NCBI RefSeq assembly: GCF_000212395.1
Contig: NC_015499.1
Location: forward strand, 248,001-312,000
Direction of reading: 5' to 3'
DNA: 64,000 bases
DNA from: Thermodesulfobium narugense DSM 14796
Lineage (GTDB): Bacteria > Thermodesulfobiota > Thermodesulfobiia > Thermodesulfobiales > Thermodesulfobiaceae
Of this stretch, positions 1-7,918 are shown piece by piece. The translations under genes were made by a program, and so were the position numbers. How positions within the stretch are numbered: position 1 is the first letter of the stretch; each line of letters opens with the position of its first letter. The notes beneath the pieces were generated by a model. It worked only from the letters and a program-made list of their open reading frames with translations. It had not been told where the DNA came from and did not search any database.

Positions 1-2
1 TA

Positions 3-311
3 CTAAGTTTTGGTGCACCTGAAATTGAACCCTTGTTTTCTATAGGCAAATATGTAACGTTTGTTTCTATGTTTGTGTTTGTCTTTGGTTTGCTTTTTGA
101 AATGCCAATTGTGCTTTTGGCCTTGGTTAGACTTGGAATAATAAACTCAAAGCAACTTGCTTCTCAGAGAAAAAGGGCAATACTAGGTTTTTTTATACTT
201 GCGATGTTGGTTAGCCCAAGCACTGATGTATTTACACAATGTACTATGGCAATCCCATTGGTTGCTCTTTATGAAATAAGTATTTGGATAGCAAGATTGT
301 GGAAAAAATAA
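3..311 (+). CDS. tatC: Sec-independent protein translocase TatC, C-terminal part (cut by window start)
   Basis: TatC is the multispanning membrane receptor of the twin-arginine export system, which moves folded, often cofactor-loaded enzymes across the cytoplasmic membrane. The open frame runs in from the window edge, so only about the last 102 residues are seen. They read SFGAPEIEPLFSIGKYVTF, then hydrophobic stretches with FGLLFEMPIV, as in the C-terminal half of TatC. The sequence ends ARLWKK and stop. The next gene (mobA-fdhD) begins inside its last codons and tatA follows, so this is one operon. The gene appears intact to its stop; its start lies outside the window. Confidence 0.9.
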   Translation, partial: LSFGAPEIEPLFSIGKYVTFVSMFVFVFGLLFEMPIVLLALVRLGIINSKQLASQRKRAILGFFILAMLVSPSTDVFTQCTMAIPLVALYEISIWIARLWKK

Positions 312-1660
312 ATTTTTCTATAGCTATTTTGGCTGGCGGCAAAAGTTCTCGAATGGGGCAGGAGAAGTCTCTAATTGAACTCAATGGAAAGACTATGATA
401 GAAAGAATTGTTGAAGAGTTCTCCTCAGTTTCTGATGATATATTTATAATTACTAACAAAGAGGAACTTTATTCTTTTTTAAATATTGAAAAATACCAGG
501 ATATATATAAAGACTTTGGCCCTCTAGGCGGGATCCACAGTGCTCTTAAACATTCAACAAATCAAAAGGTGCTTGTCATAAGTTGTGATATGCCATTTGT
601 GGATAAGGATTTTGCACAATATTTATTTGGTCAATCAACTGATTATGATGTAACAGTACCTGTCTATAGGGGGTCTTATGAACCGCTCTTTGCTATATAT
701 GACAAAAAAATTGTTGATGTTATAGAGAGTTATTTAGAAAAGAATGAAAGAAAGATAATCTCTTTTTACCCAGATGTAAAGGTGAAGAAAATAGAAGAAG
801 AAGAGATATCAGAGTGGTTTGACTGTGAACTCTTGTTTTTTAATGTAAACACTCCGTCAGACCTAGAATATGCCAAACAGATTTTGAAACTAAAGTTAAA
901 TATATCCCCTTTGGAAAGAATAAAGGTATCTAATTACAAGGACGGTTTGTTCGAGAATTCAAAAGTGTTTGTTCCGTGTGAAGAAGAGATAGATATCTTC
1001 GTTAATAATAATTTTTTTGTCTCATCAAGACTGTCTCCAACCCATTTGACCGAATATATAAAGGGTTTTTTGTTCAGCGAGGGAGTAGTAGCGTCTAAGG
1101 ATGACATAAAGGATATTAAGATAATAAACAAAAAGTTGTTTGTAGAGTTAGCTTATCCATTTAACAAACAAGATATGATTCTTACATCGGGCTGTTTTGG
1201 TGGAAAATCTTTTAGAAGAATGAGAAAGCAAAATTTGCCAAAAATAAAAAGCGATCTCAAAGTTAGTCTTGAAACAATTTTTAAAAGACTAAGAGATTTT
1301 TTACACACAAATAATCTTTACAGAATAAGTGGTGGTATACACGCTGCTGCACTTTCCACAAAGGATTCGCTTCTCTTTCTTTGCGAAGATATAGGCAGAC
1401 ACAGTGCTGTTGACAAGGCAATTGGCTGGGCTCTAGAAAAGGAGATATCTGATGTATTTTTGTTTGTTACTGGTAGAGTCTCTTCCGAAATGGCTATGAA
1501 AGCTATTTATTTTGGCATTCCAATTATTGTTTCTATGACAGCAGCTTCAAACGTTGCAATAGATTTTTGCAATTTTTCTAATGTTACTCTAATTGGTTAT
1601 GCTAAAATGAATAGTTGTAAAATATATACAAATAGAGAAAGAATTCTGGAGGTGTTTTAG
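284..1660 (+). CDS. MobA-FdhD fusion: molybdenum cofactor guanylyltransferase joined to formate dehydrogenase sulfurtransferase
   Basis: Residues about 10-200 are a MobA nucleotidyltransferase, with the loop LAGGKSSRMGQEKS at residues 16-29 and the ISCDMPF motif. MobA adds GMP to molybdopterin cofactor. Residues about 210-458 are FdhD, the sulfur carrier that sulfurates the Mo or W of formate dehydrogenase. Marks are TSGC with one cysteine near residue 304, SGGIHAAAL, CEDIGRHSAVDKA and VTGRVSSEMA. Many FdhD proteins have CxxC at this point; here only the first Cys is kept. The TTG start at 284 overlaps the end of tatC by 28 bases; GTG at 299 is an alternative. tatA begins on the base after the stop. 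The context suggests cofactor loading coupled to Tat export of a formate dehydrogenase. Confidence 0.88.
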   Translation: MDSKIVEKINFSIAILAGGKSSRMGQEKSLIELNGKTMIERIVEEFSSVSDDIFIITNKEELYSFLNIEKYQDIYKDFGPLGGIHSALKHSTNQKVLVISCDMPFVDKDFAQYLFGQSTDYDVTVPVYRGSYEPLFAIYDKKIVDVIESYLEKNERKIISFYPDVKVKKIEEEEISEWFDCELLFFNVNTPSDLEYAKQILKLKLNISPLERIKVSNYKDGLFENSKVFVPCEEEIDIFVNNNFFVSSRLSPTHLTEYIKGFLFSEGVVASKDDIKDIKIINKKLFVELAYPFNKQDMILTSGCFGGKSFRRMRKQNLPKIKSDLKVSLETIFKRLRDFLHTNNLYRISGGIHAAALSTKDSLLFLCEDIGRHSAVDKAIGWALEKEISDVFLFVTGRVSSEMAMKAIYFGIPIIVSMTAASNVAIDFCNFSNVTLIGYAKMNSCKIYTNRERILEVF

Positions 1661-1870
1661 ATGATTGGTACTCAGGAGTTAGTTATTGTTTTGGTAATAG
1701 CTTTAATCTTGTTTGGGCCAAGCAGATTGCCAGAATTAGGGAATTCTGTTGGTAAGGCTATAAAGTCCTTCAAAGAAGGGATGGATGAGGTTACGCAAGA
1801 GCCTAAAAAAGAAGAGAAAAAAGATGCTACAGAGATTAGTGCAAAGGTTGAGGATAGCGAGAAAAAGTAA
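1661..1870 (+). CDS. tatA: Sec-independent protein translocase subunit TatA
   Basis: A small TatA/E-type pore subunit of 69 residues. It has a short N-terminal membrane helix (ELVIVLVIALILFGP), the hinge motif FGPSRLPELG, then an amphipathic helix (VGKAIKSFKEGMDE) and a charged, Lys/Glu-rich tail, as in the family. The start ATG directly follows the stop of mobA-fdhD, with the ribosome site GGAGGTG just upstream. Together with tatC 1.3 kb upstream it forms a minimal TatAC system. Whether it also serves as TatB cannot be told from the sequence. Confidence 0.93.
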   Translation: MIGTQELVIVLVIALILFGPSRLPELGNSVGKAIKSFKEGMDEVTQEPKKEEKKDATEISAKVEDSEKK

Positions 1871-1877
1871 AGAACTT

Positions 1878-3200
1878 TTAATGTAGCCTCAAAATAAAGT
1901 TTATCAAAAAGGCTATTGCAATAATTAAAGAAATGAAGTTGATTTCTTTAAATCTTCCAGTTAGGACTTTTAGTGAGACATAAGATATAAAACCTGCAGC
2001 GATTCCGTTCGCAATTGAAAAAGAAAGTGGCATCAATATAATTGTCATAAAGGCAGGAAAGCTTTCTGTCAAATCTGAAAAATCTATTCTGTGAATTTCT
2101 GTAAACATTAGAGTTCCTACCATTATTAAAGCTGGAGACGTGGCTAAAGCTGGCACAATTCCAATAAGAGGGGTAAAAACCACTGCAAGCCCAAAACACA
2201 ACGCTACAACTAAAGCACTAAGGCCAGTTCTACCTCCTTCTGCAATTCCAGCTGCGCTTTCTATATATGATGTAACAGTAGAAGTTCCAAAAATCGCGCT
2301 AATCATGGTTCCCACTGAATCTGACACAAGGGCTTTGTTTAAATTTGGTATGTTGCCGTCTTTGTCAATAATCTTTCCCTTTGTGGTAAGACCTATAAGA
2401 GTACCCATATTATCAAAGAGTTCTACTATAGAAAACGTAAATATGATGCCCAATATCCCATAGTGGATTGCTCCTAATAAATTCATTTTTAAAAACGTAT
2501 CAGAGACGTTTGGTATAGAAAAAGAGATGATGTTACTTATTGAAGAAGGGGCTTTTGCTATGCCAAAGATTATCGACAACAAAGTAGTCAAAAGAATGCC
2601 AATTAAGATTGCACCCTTTGTTCCCTTGCTTATTAAAGCAGCAGTGATAAACAAACCTAACGTTGCAACTAGAACTTCTGGTGATAAAAGATGCCCAAAT
2701 GATACTAGAGTGTCTTTGTTTTCAACTATTATTCCTGCATTTTTAAAACCTATAAGAGCAATAAAAAGACCTATTCCGACTGCTATAGAAGTTCTAAGAA
2801 CTGCTGGAATTCCCATAAATATTGCCTTCCTAATATTTGTTACGCTTAAAATAAAGAAAAATATCCCAGAAATAAAAACTGCTCCTAAAGCAGTTTCCCA
2901 AGAAAGTCCCATCCCTATTACTACAGTATAAGTAAAAAAGGCATTTAAACCCATGCCAGGCGCTACAGCTATTGGCAGATTTGCCCAAAGACCCATTAAA
3001 AGCGTTGCGATTATAGTAGAATAAATTGTCGCCCCTATTGCAGCTTCTTTCGGTATTCCTGCTTGAGAAAGTATCGTTGGATTTACAAAGATAATATAAG
3101 AGAGCGTAACAAAAGTCGTAAAACCAGCAATAATTTCAGTTTTGATGTTTGTTTTTCTAGAACTTAGATGAAAGACTTTTTCCACGAGATCTGTTATCAA
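1878..3200 (-). CDS. NCS2-family purine permease (AzgA type)
   Basis: A 440-residue polytopic membrane protein of the nucleobase transporter family that includes adenine/guanine/hypoxanthine permeases of the AzgA-PbuG-GhxP type. Typical motifs are PTILSQAGIP near the N-terminus, VAPGMGLNAFFTYTV (substrate site region) and FGTSTVTSYIESAAGIAEGGRTG. About twelve membrane segments are visible. Family members are usually proton-coupled importers of adenine, guanine or hypoxanthine; which base is used here cannot be read. The TTG start is chosen because GAGGTGA stands just upstream. The gene converges on tatA with a 7-base gap and is transcribed alone. I looked upstream for a purine riboswitch and saw none. 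Confidence 0.88.
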   Translation of the reverse strand: MITDLVEKVFHLSSRKTNIKTEIIAGFTTFVTLSYIIFVNPTILSQAGIPKEAAIGATIYSTIIATLLMGLWANLPIAVAPGMGLNAFFTYTVVIGMGLSWETALGAVFISGIFFFILSVTNIRKAIFMGIPAVLRTSIAVGIGLFIALIGFKNAGIIVENKDTLVSFGHLLSPEVLVATLGLFITAALISKGTKGAILIGILLTTLLSIIFGIAKAPSSISNIISFSIPNVSDTFLKMNLLGAIHYGILGIIFTFSIVELFDNMGTLIGLTTKGKIIDKDGNIPNLNKALVSDSVGTMISAIFGTSTVTSYIESAAGIAEGGRTGLSALVVALCFGLAVVFTPLIGIVPALATSPALIMVGTLMFTEIHRIDFSDLTESFPAFMTIILMPLSFSIANGIAAGFISYVSLKVLTGRFKEINFISLIIAIAFLINFILRLH

Positions 3201-3292
3201 TTTTCACCTCAAAAAAAGTATAATTTATATATTTTACATCTTTCTAAAAAAATTGAAATAGAATGTAGCACTTTTTTGTAGAAATTATTTCT

Positions 3293-3318
3293 TAAGTAGA
3301 GTGAACTACCTCTACTTA
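3293..3318. repeat. Inverted repeat upstream of the purine permease and typA
   Basis: Arms TAAGTAGAG (3293-3301) and CTCTACTTA (3310-3318) match perfectly, with an 8-base loop. The right arm is also part of the degenerate hairpin described for the possible IS200/IS605 end. No U-tract follows on either strand, so it is not a standard terminator. Confidence 0.5.
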
Positions 3319-3420
3319 CAGAAATAGGAGCTTTTTGCTTCAACGAATGATGACTTGTAAGCTAATGGTATAACCAAGTTTTGTTTGGATATGCTCTATA
3401 TAAGATGAAGACTTCTTGCT
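3301..3420 (-). mobile_element. Possible relic right end (omega-RNA-like) of an IS200/IS605 element
   Basis: Read on the minus strand, 3341 down to 3301 gives GAAGC, AAAAAGCTCCTATTT, CTGT, AAGTAGAGG, then TAGTTCAC. A leading GAAGC, an imperfect hairpin of about 9 pairs and a closing TAGTTCAC resemble the subterminal right-end hairpins of IS200/IS605 elements, which also form the 3' part of TnpB guide RNAs. No tnpA or tnpB lies nearby, so it would be a solo remnant. The comparison rests on memory of the family, not on a search. The rest of 3201-3487 holds only the typA promoter and AT-rich sequence. Confidence 0.3.
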
Positions 3421-3425
3421 AAAGT

Positions 3426-3454
3426 TTGTTAAAATGTTAATCTGGTTTTATATA
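3426..3454 (+). promoter_or_regulatory. Putative sigma-70-type promoter of typA
   Basis: TTGTTA at 3426-3431, a 17-base spacer, and TATATA at 3449-3454, about 35 bases before the typA start. In such AT-rich DNA a chance match is possible. Confidence 0.4.
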
Positions 3455-3487
3455 AATAATTTTTGGATAATTTTTGGAGGTAAAAGC

Positions 3488-5281
3488 TTGTTAAGAAAAG
3501 ATATAAGAAATGTTGCAATAATAGCGCATGTTGATCATGGTAAAACCACTTTAGTTGACGCCATGTTAAAGCAAAGCGGTGTTTTTAGGGCTAACGAGGT
3601 TGTGGCAGAAAGGATTCTTGATTCAAACGACCTTGAAAGAGAAAGAGGAATAACAATATTATCTAAAAACACGTCAATTTTTTATAAAGGCGTGAAAATA
3701 AATATTGTAGATACCCCAGGGCATGCTGATTTTGGCGCTGAAGTTGAAAGGATTTTGAATATGGTGGATGGGGTTTTGTTACTTGTTGATGCATTTGAAG
3801 GGCCTATGCCTCAAACAAAATATGTTTTAAGAAAGGCTCTTGAACAAAACCTTAAGCCTATAGTTGTAATAAACAAGATAGATAGGCCAGATCAAAGAGT
3901 TGACGAGGTTTTGGACGAAGTATTGGAGTTATTTATCGATTTGGATGCTCCTGAGCCCTTTTTAGACTTTCCAGTTGTTTATACTTCTGCAAAACAAGGC
4001 ATTGCCAAATTATCAATGGATGAAAATAGTTCAAATTTAGCGCCTCTCTTTGAAACACTTATAAAGGAAATCCCTATACCTGATGGCGATGTTGAGGCGC
4101 CCTTTCAGGTTCTTGTAACTACGTTGGATCACGATGAATATATAGGTAGAATTGCTATAGGGAGGGTAATGAGAGGTAAAATTACAAACAAACAAAACGT
4201 TTTGGTATTAAATGGATATGAAGAAAGAAAGGCTAAAATTAGCAAACTATTTACTTATGAGGGCCTTAAAAGAGTTGAAATTCAAGAAGCAATGTTTGGA
4301 GATATTATTGCAATATGTGGTATTGATGAAATTAAAATTGGAGAAACAATTGCTGATCCCAATGAACCTGAAATGTTGCCGGGCATTTATATTGACGAGC
4401 CAACTGTTTCTATGATTTTTTCAGTTAACAATAGTCCCTTTGCAGGACAAGAAGGCGAATTTGTAACCTCAAGACACTTAAGTGAAAGACTCTTTAAAGA
4501 GCTTCAAACTAATCTTAGTCTTAGAGTAAATCCAACAGAATCTACTGATTCATTTGAGGTATGTGGAAGAGGAGAACTTCACCTTTCTATATTAATTGAA
4601 ACTATGAGAAGAGAAGGTTATGAATTTCAGGTTGAAAGGCCAAAGGTAATTAATAAGGTAATAAATGGTGAAAAATGTGAGCCAATGGAATTTTTGACTG
4701 TAGATGTGCCAAAGGAATATATGGGGACAGTAATGGATTTATTGGGCAGGAGAAAAGCAGAGCTAACCAATATGATAGAGTTGGCAGGATATATAAGACT
4801 TGAATTTATTGTACCAGCAAGAGGACTTATTGGATTTAGATCAACATTTTTGACCAGTACAAAGGGCACAGGTATTATGCATCACGTATTTCATGGCTAT
4901 GCTCCTTATAAAGGAGATGTGTTGCAAAGACAAAATGGTGTTTTAGTTTCAATGGAGACCGGTCAGGTTACTTCGTATGCATTGTCAAACCTTGAAGACA
5001 GAGGGGTGTTGTTTGTAGTGCCTGGGACAGAAGTTTATAAGGGAATGATTGTAGGAGAAAATTCTAAAGAAGTAGATTTGTGGGTAAATCCGTGCAAGAA
5101 AAAACACCTTACAAATATACGTTCTGCTACTAGCGACGAAGCTATTAGGCTTAATACTCCAAGAATTTTTAGTCTTGAACAGGCTTTAGAGTACATTAAC
5201 GATGATGAATTAGTAGAAATAACCCCAAAAAGTATTAGGTTGAGGAAAAAGATTCTTAATAGAAACCCAAGAACGGGTTGA
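3488..5281 (+). CDS. typA: Ribosome-associated translational GTPase TypA/BipA
   Basis: TypA (BipA) is an EF-G-like GTPase that binds 70S ribosomes and helps ribosome assembly and stress adaptation. With the TTG start at 3488 (GGAGG 7 bases upstream) it has 597 residues, the usual size. G1 is AHVDHGKT at residues 13-20. Switch I carries [12 protein letters not shown]3 is DTPGHADF with the catalytic His, and G4 is NKID. Domain II follows, then the EF-G-like domains III and V ([37 protein letters not shown]) and the TypA-specific C-terminal domain ([10 protein letters not shown]). The open frame extends 24 codons further upstream, but that stretch lacks a ribosome site and family similarity. Confidence 0.95.
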   Translation: MLRKDIRNVAIIAHVDHGKTTLVDAMLKQSGVFRANEVVAERILDSNDLERERGITILSKNTSIFYKGVKINIVDTPGHADFGAEVERILNMVDGVLLLVDAFEGPMPQTKYVLRKALEQNLKPIVVINKIDRPDQRVDEVLDEVLELFIDLDAPEPFLDFPVVYTSAKQGIAKLSMDENSSNLAPLFETLIKEIPIPDGDVEAPFQVLVTTLDHDEYIGRIAIGRVMRGKITNKQNVLVLNGYEERKAKISKLFTYEGLKRVEIQEAMFGDIIAICGIDEIKIGETIADPNEPEMLPGIYIDEPTVSMIFSVNNSPFAGQEGEFVTSRHLSERLFKELQTNLSLRVNPTESTDSFEVCGRGELHLSILIETMRREGYEFQVERPKVINKVINGEKCEPMEFLTVDVPKEYMGTVMDLLGRRKAELTNMIELAGYIRLEFIVPARGLIGFRSTFLTSTKGTGIMHHVFHGYAPYKGDVLQRQNGVLVSMETGQVTSYALSNLEDRGVLFVVPGTEVYKGMIVGENSKEVDLWVNPCKKKHLTNIRSATSDEAIRLNTPRIFSLEQALEYINDDELVEITPKSIRLRKKILNRNPRTG

Positions 5282-5315
5282 AAAATTAAATTCATAATTT
5301 TTAAGGAGAGGTAAA

Positions 5316-6374
5316 ATGAAGCCATGGTTGGAAATTGATTTGGATGCAATTTTATCAAATTACAAAATAATAAAAGAATACGTAAAAAGCGATTTAATAC
5401 CAGTCATAAAAAGCAATGCTTATGGAATGGGACTTATCCCTGTTGCCAATGCTTTAAAAGACGTTGCAAATCTGATTGCAATTGGCGATATAGAAGAGGC
5501 GCAAACGCTTAGACGCTCTGGATTTGAGGGCAATTTACTCTTAATAGTGCCTATTTTTTCTAGAGAAGAAGCTGAACTTTGTGTTGAATATAACGTTTTT
5601 ACTGCTATTGACTCCTTTGATATGGCATCGTTTCTATCTGATATAGCGAAAAAGAGCGGTAAAACTGTAGGAGTCCATGTTAAAGTTGATATAGGCATGC
5701 ACAGGTTCGGCGTGAAACCTGAAGAGTTAGACAACTTTATAAAGCAAATAAGTTATTTGCCAAATATACAACTAATGGGAATATTCTCACATTTTCCTCT
5801 TGGTTTAAACCTTATTACTGAAGAGCAGCTTATTCTTTTCGATAGGATTTCTGAAAAGTATAAAAACTTAATTGTTCATTTGCCAAACTCTCAAAATACT
5901 GTAGAAAATTTTGAATCTCTAAAGTTTATACCAAGGTGTGGTCTTCTAATTTATGGAGCTATGCCTTCTGATGTTAAAAGCTTTGTTCTAAAAAATGTTG
6001 TTAAGTTAAAAGCAAATATTGTAAAGATTCATGATATTAGTGCAGGGCAAAGTTGGTCCTATGGATATTCTTATACTGCTCATAAGGATTCAAAAATTGC
6101 AGTAATTTCAATTGGTTATGCTGATGGTTTGAAAAGAGCTCTTTCAAATAAGTGGAGCGCTAAAGTTAAGGGGAGTATATGCCCATTAAGGGGAACTATT
6201 AATATGAACTTTTCTTTTGTAGACATTACAGGCGTTGATAACGTTCGTGTGGGCGATGAGGCGATCTTGTTAGATGAGGATCTAAAGATAGAAGACATGG
6301 CTAAAACAATAGATACTGTACCTCATGAAATCCTTGTGTCATTCAGGGAGAGTATGAAAAGGATTTACGTTTAA
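5316..6374 (+). CDS. alr: Alanine racemase
   Basis: A PLP-dependent enzyme converting L- to D-alanine for peptidoglycan. The catalytic lysine lies in VIKSNAYGMG at residue 32, the start of a TIM-barrel domain. The C-terminal beta domain has YGYSYTA, IGYADGLKR near residue 267 and the INMNFSFVDI region, where many homologues have a Met-Asp pair. At 352 residues it is slightly shorter than most (about 370-390). The ATG has AAGGAGAGG upstream. It lies 34 bases after typA in the same direction, so the two are probably co-transcribed. Confidence 0.93.
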   Translation: MKPWLEIDLDAILSNYKIIKEYVKSDLIPVIKSNAYGMGLIPVANALKDVANLIAIGDIEEAQTLRRSGFEGNLLLIVPIFSREEAELCVEYNVFTAIDSFDMASFLSDIAKKSGKTVGVHVKVDIGMHRFGVKPEELDNFIKQISYLPNIQLMGIFSHFPLGLNLITEEQLILFDRISEKYKNLIVHLPNSQNTVENFESLKFIPRCGLLIYGAMPSDVKSFVLKNVVKLKANIVKIHDISAGQSWSYGYSYTAHKDSKIAVISIGYADGLKRALSNKWSAKVKGSICPLRGTINMNFSFVDITGVDNVRVGDEAILLDEDLKIEDMAKTIDTVPHEILVSFRESMKRIYV

Positions 6375-6590
6375 TTTTTATAAACATAAATTAAACTTAT
6401 TAAGTCATTGCTGAATTTGATTAATAATATTAGAATAATATCTTAATATTTTACTGCTGATTTCTACACTTTACTATTACAATTTTAGAAAAATTTAATT
6501 TTGTCCATAACTTATGCATTCTTTTTGATTATTAAAAAATACTTTTTAAAATCTTATTTTAATCTTTTTTTAAGCTATAAAAAGACTTTA
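6375..6590. other. AT-rich intergenic stretch without a recognised gene
   Basis: Between alr and the promoter of the binding-protein gene I see only AT-rich sequence with short weak inverted repeats. There is no convincing terminator, RNA gene or open frame. Confidence 0.5.
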
Positions 6591-6606
6591 TGTCAAGTAA
6601 TTGACA
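6591..6606. promoter_or_regulatory. Perfect palindrome overlapping the -35 box (operator candidate)
   Basis: TGTCAA-GTAA-TTGACA is a perfect inverted repeat with 6-base arms. Its right arm is itself the -35 hexamer of the promoter at 6601-6629. A dimeric regulator bound here would block or position RNA polymerase. The regulator is unknown. Confidence 0.5.
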
Positions 6607-6629
6607 TAATAGTCAGATAGCTATAAAAT
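6601..6629 (+). promoter_or_regulatory. Strong sigma-70-type promoter of the binding-protein gene
   Basis: A consensus TTGACA at 6601-6606, 17 bases, then TAAAAT at 6624-6629. It lies 35 bases before the GTG start at 6664. Confidence 0.7.
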
Positions 6630-6663
6630 TTCAATAATTTGACGAGAGGAAGGGGTGTGTTTT

Positions 6664-7815
6664 GTGAAACGTTTTGGGTTGTATGGGTTGTTTTTTGTTT
6701 TGATTGGAATTGGAATTTTTCTAATTTCGGGGTGTGCAGGCCAACAAAACAAGCCAGCAGGCGAATCTAATGTTATAAAAATTGGCTTTGCTGCACCACT
6801 AAGCGGTTCTCAAGCTGAAATGGGCACGTATCTTAAGAATGGTGCGCTTATGGCCATTGACAAGATAAATGCAAAGGGCGGAATCAATGGCAAAAAGCTT
6901 GAGCTTGTTGCAATGGATGACAAGGCCGATCCAAAAGAAGCTGTATCAGTTGCGCAAAAATTTGCTGCAGATCCATCAATAGTAGCCGTTATAGGACATC
7001 TTAATTCAGGAGCTTCTATACCTGCTTCTGCTATTTATCATCAGGCGGGACTTGTGATGGTTTCTCCATCTTCAACTAATCCCAAGCTTACTGAACAGGG
7101 ATTTAACAACGTATTTAGAGTTTGTACTACCGATGCTATGCAAGGTCCTTTTGCCGCAAAGTTTGTAAAGGACAAGTTGAAAAAGGATACGGCAGTTGTT
7201 TTAGATGACAAGACAGCATATGGGCAGGGGCTTGCAGATGAGTTTGCAAAAGCATTTCAAGCGGATGGCGGAAAGATATTGATGAGAGAGGGTATAAACC
7301 AGGGAGACAAAGATTTTACTGCTCTTTTGACAAAGATAAAATCTCTGAATCCTCAGGTTATTTATTTTGGAGGCATGTATCCTGAAGCAGGTCAAATGGT
7401 TAAACAGATGAAGTCTCTTGGTATGAACAAGATAGACTTTGTAAGCGGAGACGGAGTAGAGGATCCTGCTTTTATAAAGATTGCTGGTGCGGATGCTAAT
7501 GGCACTTATGCAAGTAACGTTGGTCCTGCAATTGAGAAGATTCCTGGAGCAAAAGCATTTATTGACGAGTATACAAAGAAATTTGGAAATCCTCCTGGAC
7601 CATATGCGCTTTTTGGTTACGATGCAGCTCTTGCGGTAATTACTGCTCTCGAAAAGGCGCCCAAACCAGATAGGGCAGATGTATTGAAAGTTATGCCTAC
7701 TGTAAGTTTCGAGGGAATGCTTGGGAAGACATCTTTTGACAGCAAGGGTGACACTACAAACAAGATTCTTACGATGTTTGTAGTTAAAGATGAAAAATGG
7801 CAACCGGTTGATTAA
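6664..7815 (+). CDS. Branched-chain amino acid ABC transporter substrate-binding lipoprotein (LivK-like)
   Basis: A 383-residue periplasmic-binding-type lipoprotein. The N-terminus has a basic, hydrophobic signal and the lipobox LISGC, which would lead to lipidation at the membrane surface. The mature part is a type I binding fold: IKIGFAAPLSGSQAEMG, NGALMAIDKINAKGGINGKK, VIGHLNSGASIPASAIY and VSPSSTNP, as in LivK-type proteins for leucine, isoleucine or valine. GTG at 6664 is preferred over GTG at 6655 because GAGGAAGGGG lies at good distance only from the former. No permease or ATPase gene (livHMGF) is nearby. It has its own promoter and a strong terminator, so it is a single-gene unit. Confidence 0.88.
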   Translation: MKRFGLYGLFFVLIGIGIFLISGCAGQQNKPAGESNVIKIGFAAPLSGSQAEMGTYLKNGALMAIDKINAKGGINGKKLELVAMDDKADPKEAVSVAQKFAADPSIVAVIGHLNSGASIPASAIYHQAGLVMVSPSSTNPKLTEQGFNNVFRVCTTDAMQGPFAAKFVKDKLKKDTAVVLDDKTAYGQGLADEFAKAFQADGGKILMREGINQGDKDFTALLTKIKSLNPQVIYFGGMYPEAGQMVKQMKSLGMNKIDFVSGDGVEDPAFIKIAGADANGTYASNVGPAIEKIPGAKAFIDEYTKKFGNPPGPYALFGYDAALAVITALEKAPKPDRADVLKVMPTVSFEGMLGKTSFDSKGDTTNKILTMFVVKDEKWQPVD

Positions 7816-7832
7816 AAAGACTGCTTAACTCT

Positions 7833-7867
7833 AAAAAGATGGCGAATAGTTCGCCATCTTTTTTTTT
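7833..7867 (+). terminator. Rho-independent terminator after the binding-protein gene
   Basis: Perfect stem GATGGCGAA / TTCGCCATC with loop TAG, preceded by an A-run and followed by nine T. It closes the lipoprotein transcription unit. Confidence 0.9.
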
Positions 7868-7918
7868 GGTTAAAAAATAGTTAGAATTAATTAAAAACTT
7901 ATTAGTAGGTGGAATAAT

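Noticed and set aside
2140-2931. Two plus-strand open frames opposite the purine permease
   Set aside because: They mirror the permease codons, have no ribosome sites and resemble no protein family.
3201-3420. Purine riboswitch before the purine permease
   Set aside because: I looked for the conserved three-way junction on the minus strand and did not find it; the region instead shows the IS605-like hairpin.
6420-6455. Weak AT-only inverted repeat after alr
   Set aside because: The arms are short A/T runs without a GC core or T-tract, as expected by chance in this AT-rich stretch.
7201-7803. A 200-codon open frame on the minus strand
   Set aside because: It lies fully inside the binding-protein gene, has no ribosome site and a composition unlike the real proteins; it is an antisense shadow.
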